DNA of 64,000 bases from an uncultured Roseobacter sp. (GTDB lineage Bacteria > Pseudomonadota > Alphaproteobacteria > Rhodobacterales > Rhodobacteraceae). Every line of letters begins with the position of its first letter. Position 1 is the first letter of the stretch. Shown one piece after another: positions 63,277 to 64,000 of this stretch. Location: NCBI RefSeq assembly GCF_947495025.1, contig NZ_CANLXG010000005.1, positions 55,091 through 119,090 of the forward strand, read 5' to 3'. The notes under the pieces were generated by a model that saw only the letters and a program-made list of their open reading frames with translations, did no database searches and was not told the origin of the DNA. A program made the position numbers and the translations under genes.

Positions 63277-63884
63277 AAATATGCTTCGTTAACGACGACC
63301 AGCAGAACCAGAGTTGAAAACATCCAGAACGCGGGACCGAAGGAGACCTCTGCAAGGTCACTGATCTTGATGAGGGCAACCGCACAGCCGATCACGAAAA
63401 TCTCTGCCATCGACCATGGACGAAGCGCTTCTGAGAGACGGAAAGCTTTTGCCGCATACCGTGCAGGCGGCTGGTCGCGCACAATCGGGATCAGGACATA
63501 CAGCGACAGCAACACGCGCGCCAGCGGAATGAAGACGATCAGAGCCGCCGTCGCCAGCGAGAGCAGCACAAGAGGGCCATCACTGAAGGCCAGCGCCGCC
63601 TGAAGAACAGAGACTGAATTTGTTGCACCCGATACTGAAATCGTCAGAAACGGAAAAAGTGCAGCGGCCAGAATGAGAATGGCAATCGCGAGCGACAAGG
63701 CAATGATCTGTTTGCCGGCTTTCCGGCGTGGCTCGATCAGAACCTCGCCGCAGCGTCCGCAGACCGCCCGCTGCCCGGCATCGGGCCGTTCCAGAGACCA
63801 TGCAGCGTCGCACTGAGGGCAGACGATCAGATCTGTCCTGAGGCCTGTTATGTGGGTTTCATTCACGCAGCGTTCTGCCCGCAC
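63228..63884 (-). CDS. pqiA: PqiA-like membrane protein, first half
   Basis: A 218-residue protein with CPQC and CGRC zinc-ribbon pairs and four membrane segments. It pairs with the following gene to make up a split PqiA. Start GTG 63884 or GTG 63866; no convincing ribosome-binding site for either. The 116 bases to the window edge hold its presumed promoter and no gene I can see. Confidence 0.83.
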   Translation of the reverse strand: MRAERCVNETHITGLRTDLIVCPQCDAAWSLERPDAGQRAVCGRCGEVLIEPRRKAGKQIIALSLAIAILILAAALFPFLTISVSGATNSVSVLQAALAFSDGPLVLLSLATAALIVFIPLARVLLSLYVLIPIVRDQPPARYAAKAFRLSEALRPWSMAEIFVIGCAVALIKISDLAEVSFGPAFWMFSTLVLLVVVNEAYLCRWSVWNALNKPARS

Positions 63885-64000
63885 CTGATCTGTGGTTGCC
63901 TTACGCCAGTATCGGCTGTCTTTGCGGATAACTGCAAGCGCTGAAACATCGCCGTCTCAGGCGTCAGTGCACTGAAATTTATTTACATAATCCCTATTAT

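Overview
The window looks like a chromosome segment of an aerobic anoxygenic phototroph of the Roseobacter group (Rhodobacterales, Alphaproteobacteria). It is GC-rich and densely packed, with many ATGA/GTGA gene overlaps. It carries the right-hand part of a photosynthesis gene cluster in the order crtC-crtD / crtE-crtF-bchCXYZ-pufQBALMC-dxs, and an alphaproteobacterial PhyR-NepR-EcfG stress module. I saw no tRNA, rRNA, CRISPR array, insertion sequence or phage gene. The species cannot be named from the sequence alone.

Layout. 1-15466: carotenoid genes (crtC is cut by the left edge), the three chlorophyllide a reductase subunits with a 57-codon gene between bchX and bchY, and the puf operon for the light-harvesting 1 and reaction-centre proteins, followed by dxs. 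Two pairs of perfect TGT-N12-ACA motifs (PpsR/CrtJ type) lie upstream of crtE and bchC. RNA hairpins lie in the bchY-bchZ, pufQ-pufB, pufA-pufL and pufC-dxs gaps. 15463-24883: a minus-strand peptide-type ABC importer operon ending in SDR, cupin and P1-peptidase genes. Its probable binding protein is separated from it by a histone-deacetylase-like gene, a zinc-finger gene and a small gene. 25023-28408: panB-panC, a small exported protein and an M20 deacylase. 28640-35335: a general stress island (formate/nitrite-family channel, small membrane protein, YihY/BrkB protein, Dps, PhyR, NepR, EcfG, HWE/HisKA_2 kinase and a 35-residue membrane protein), with GGAAC-N16/17-CGTT-like promoters placed before most units. 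35343-39171: a cupin-type XRE regulator, a GABA-type aminotransferase and a membrane-anchored GltB-like FMN protein.

39682-58049 holds the least familiar part. A tight four-gene set encodes a nitrilase-family hydrolase, a large Orn/Lys/Arg-type decarboxylase, an ATP-grasp ligase and a C45-type Ntn hydrolase. Two paralogous peptide-type binding proteins follow, then a MarR regulator and membrane protein with matching palindromes. Next comes an eight-gene overlapping operon: two permeases, a DUF2059-like protein, two ATPases, a CoA racemase/transferase, a flavin monooxygenase and an SDR. I infer a linked uptake and amine/amide metabolism locus; its chemistry cannot be read from the sequence. 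The window ends with an AHL-lactonase-like hydrolase, a class I aminotransferase and a minus-strand pqiA-pqiA-pqiB-pqiC lipid-transport operon.
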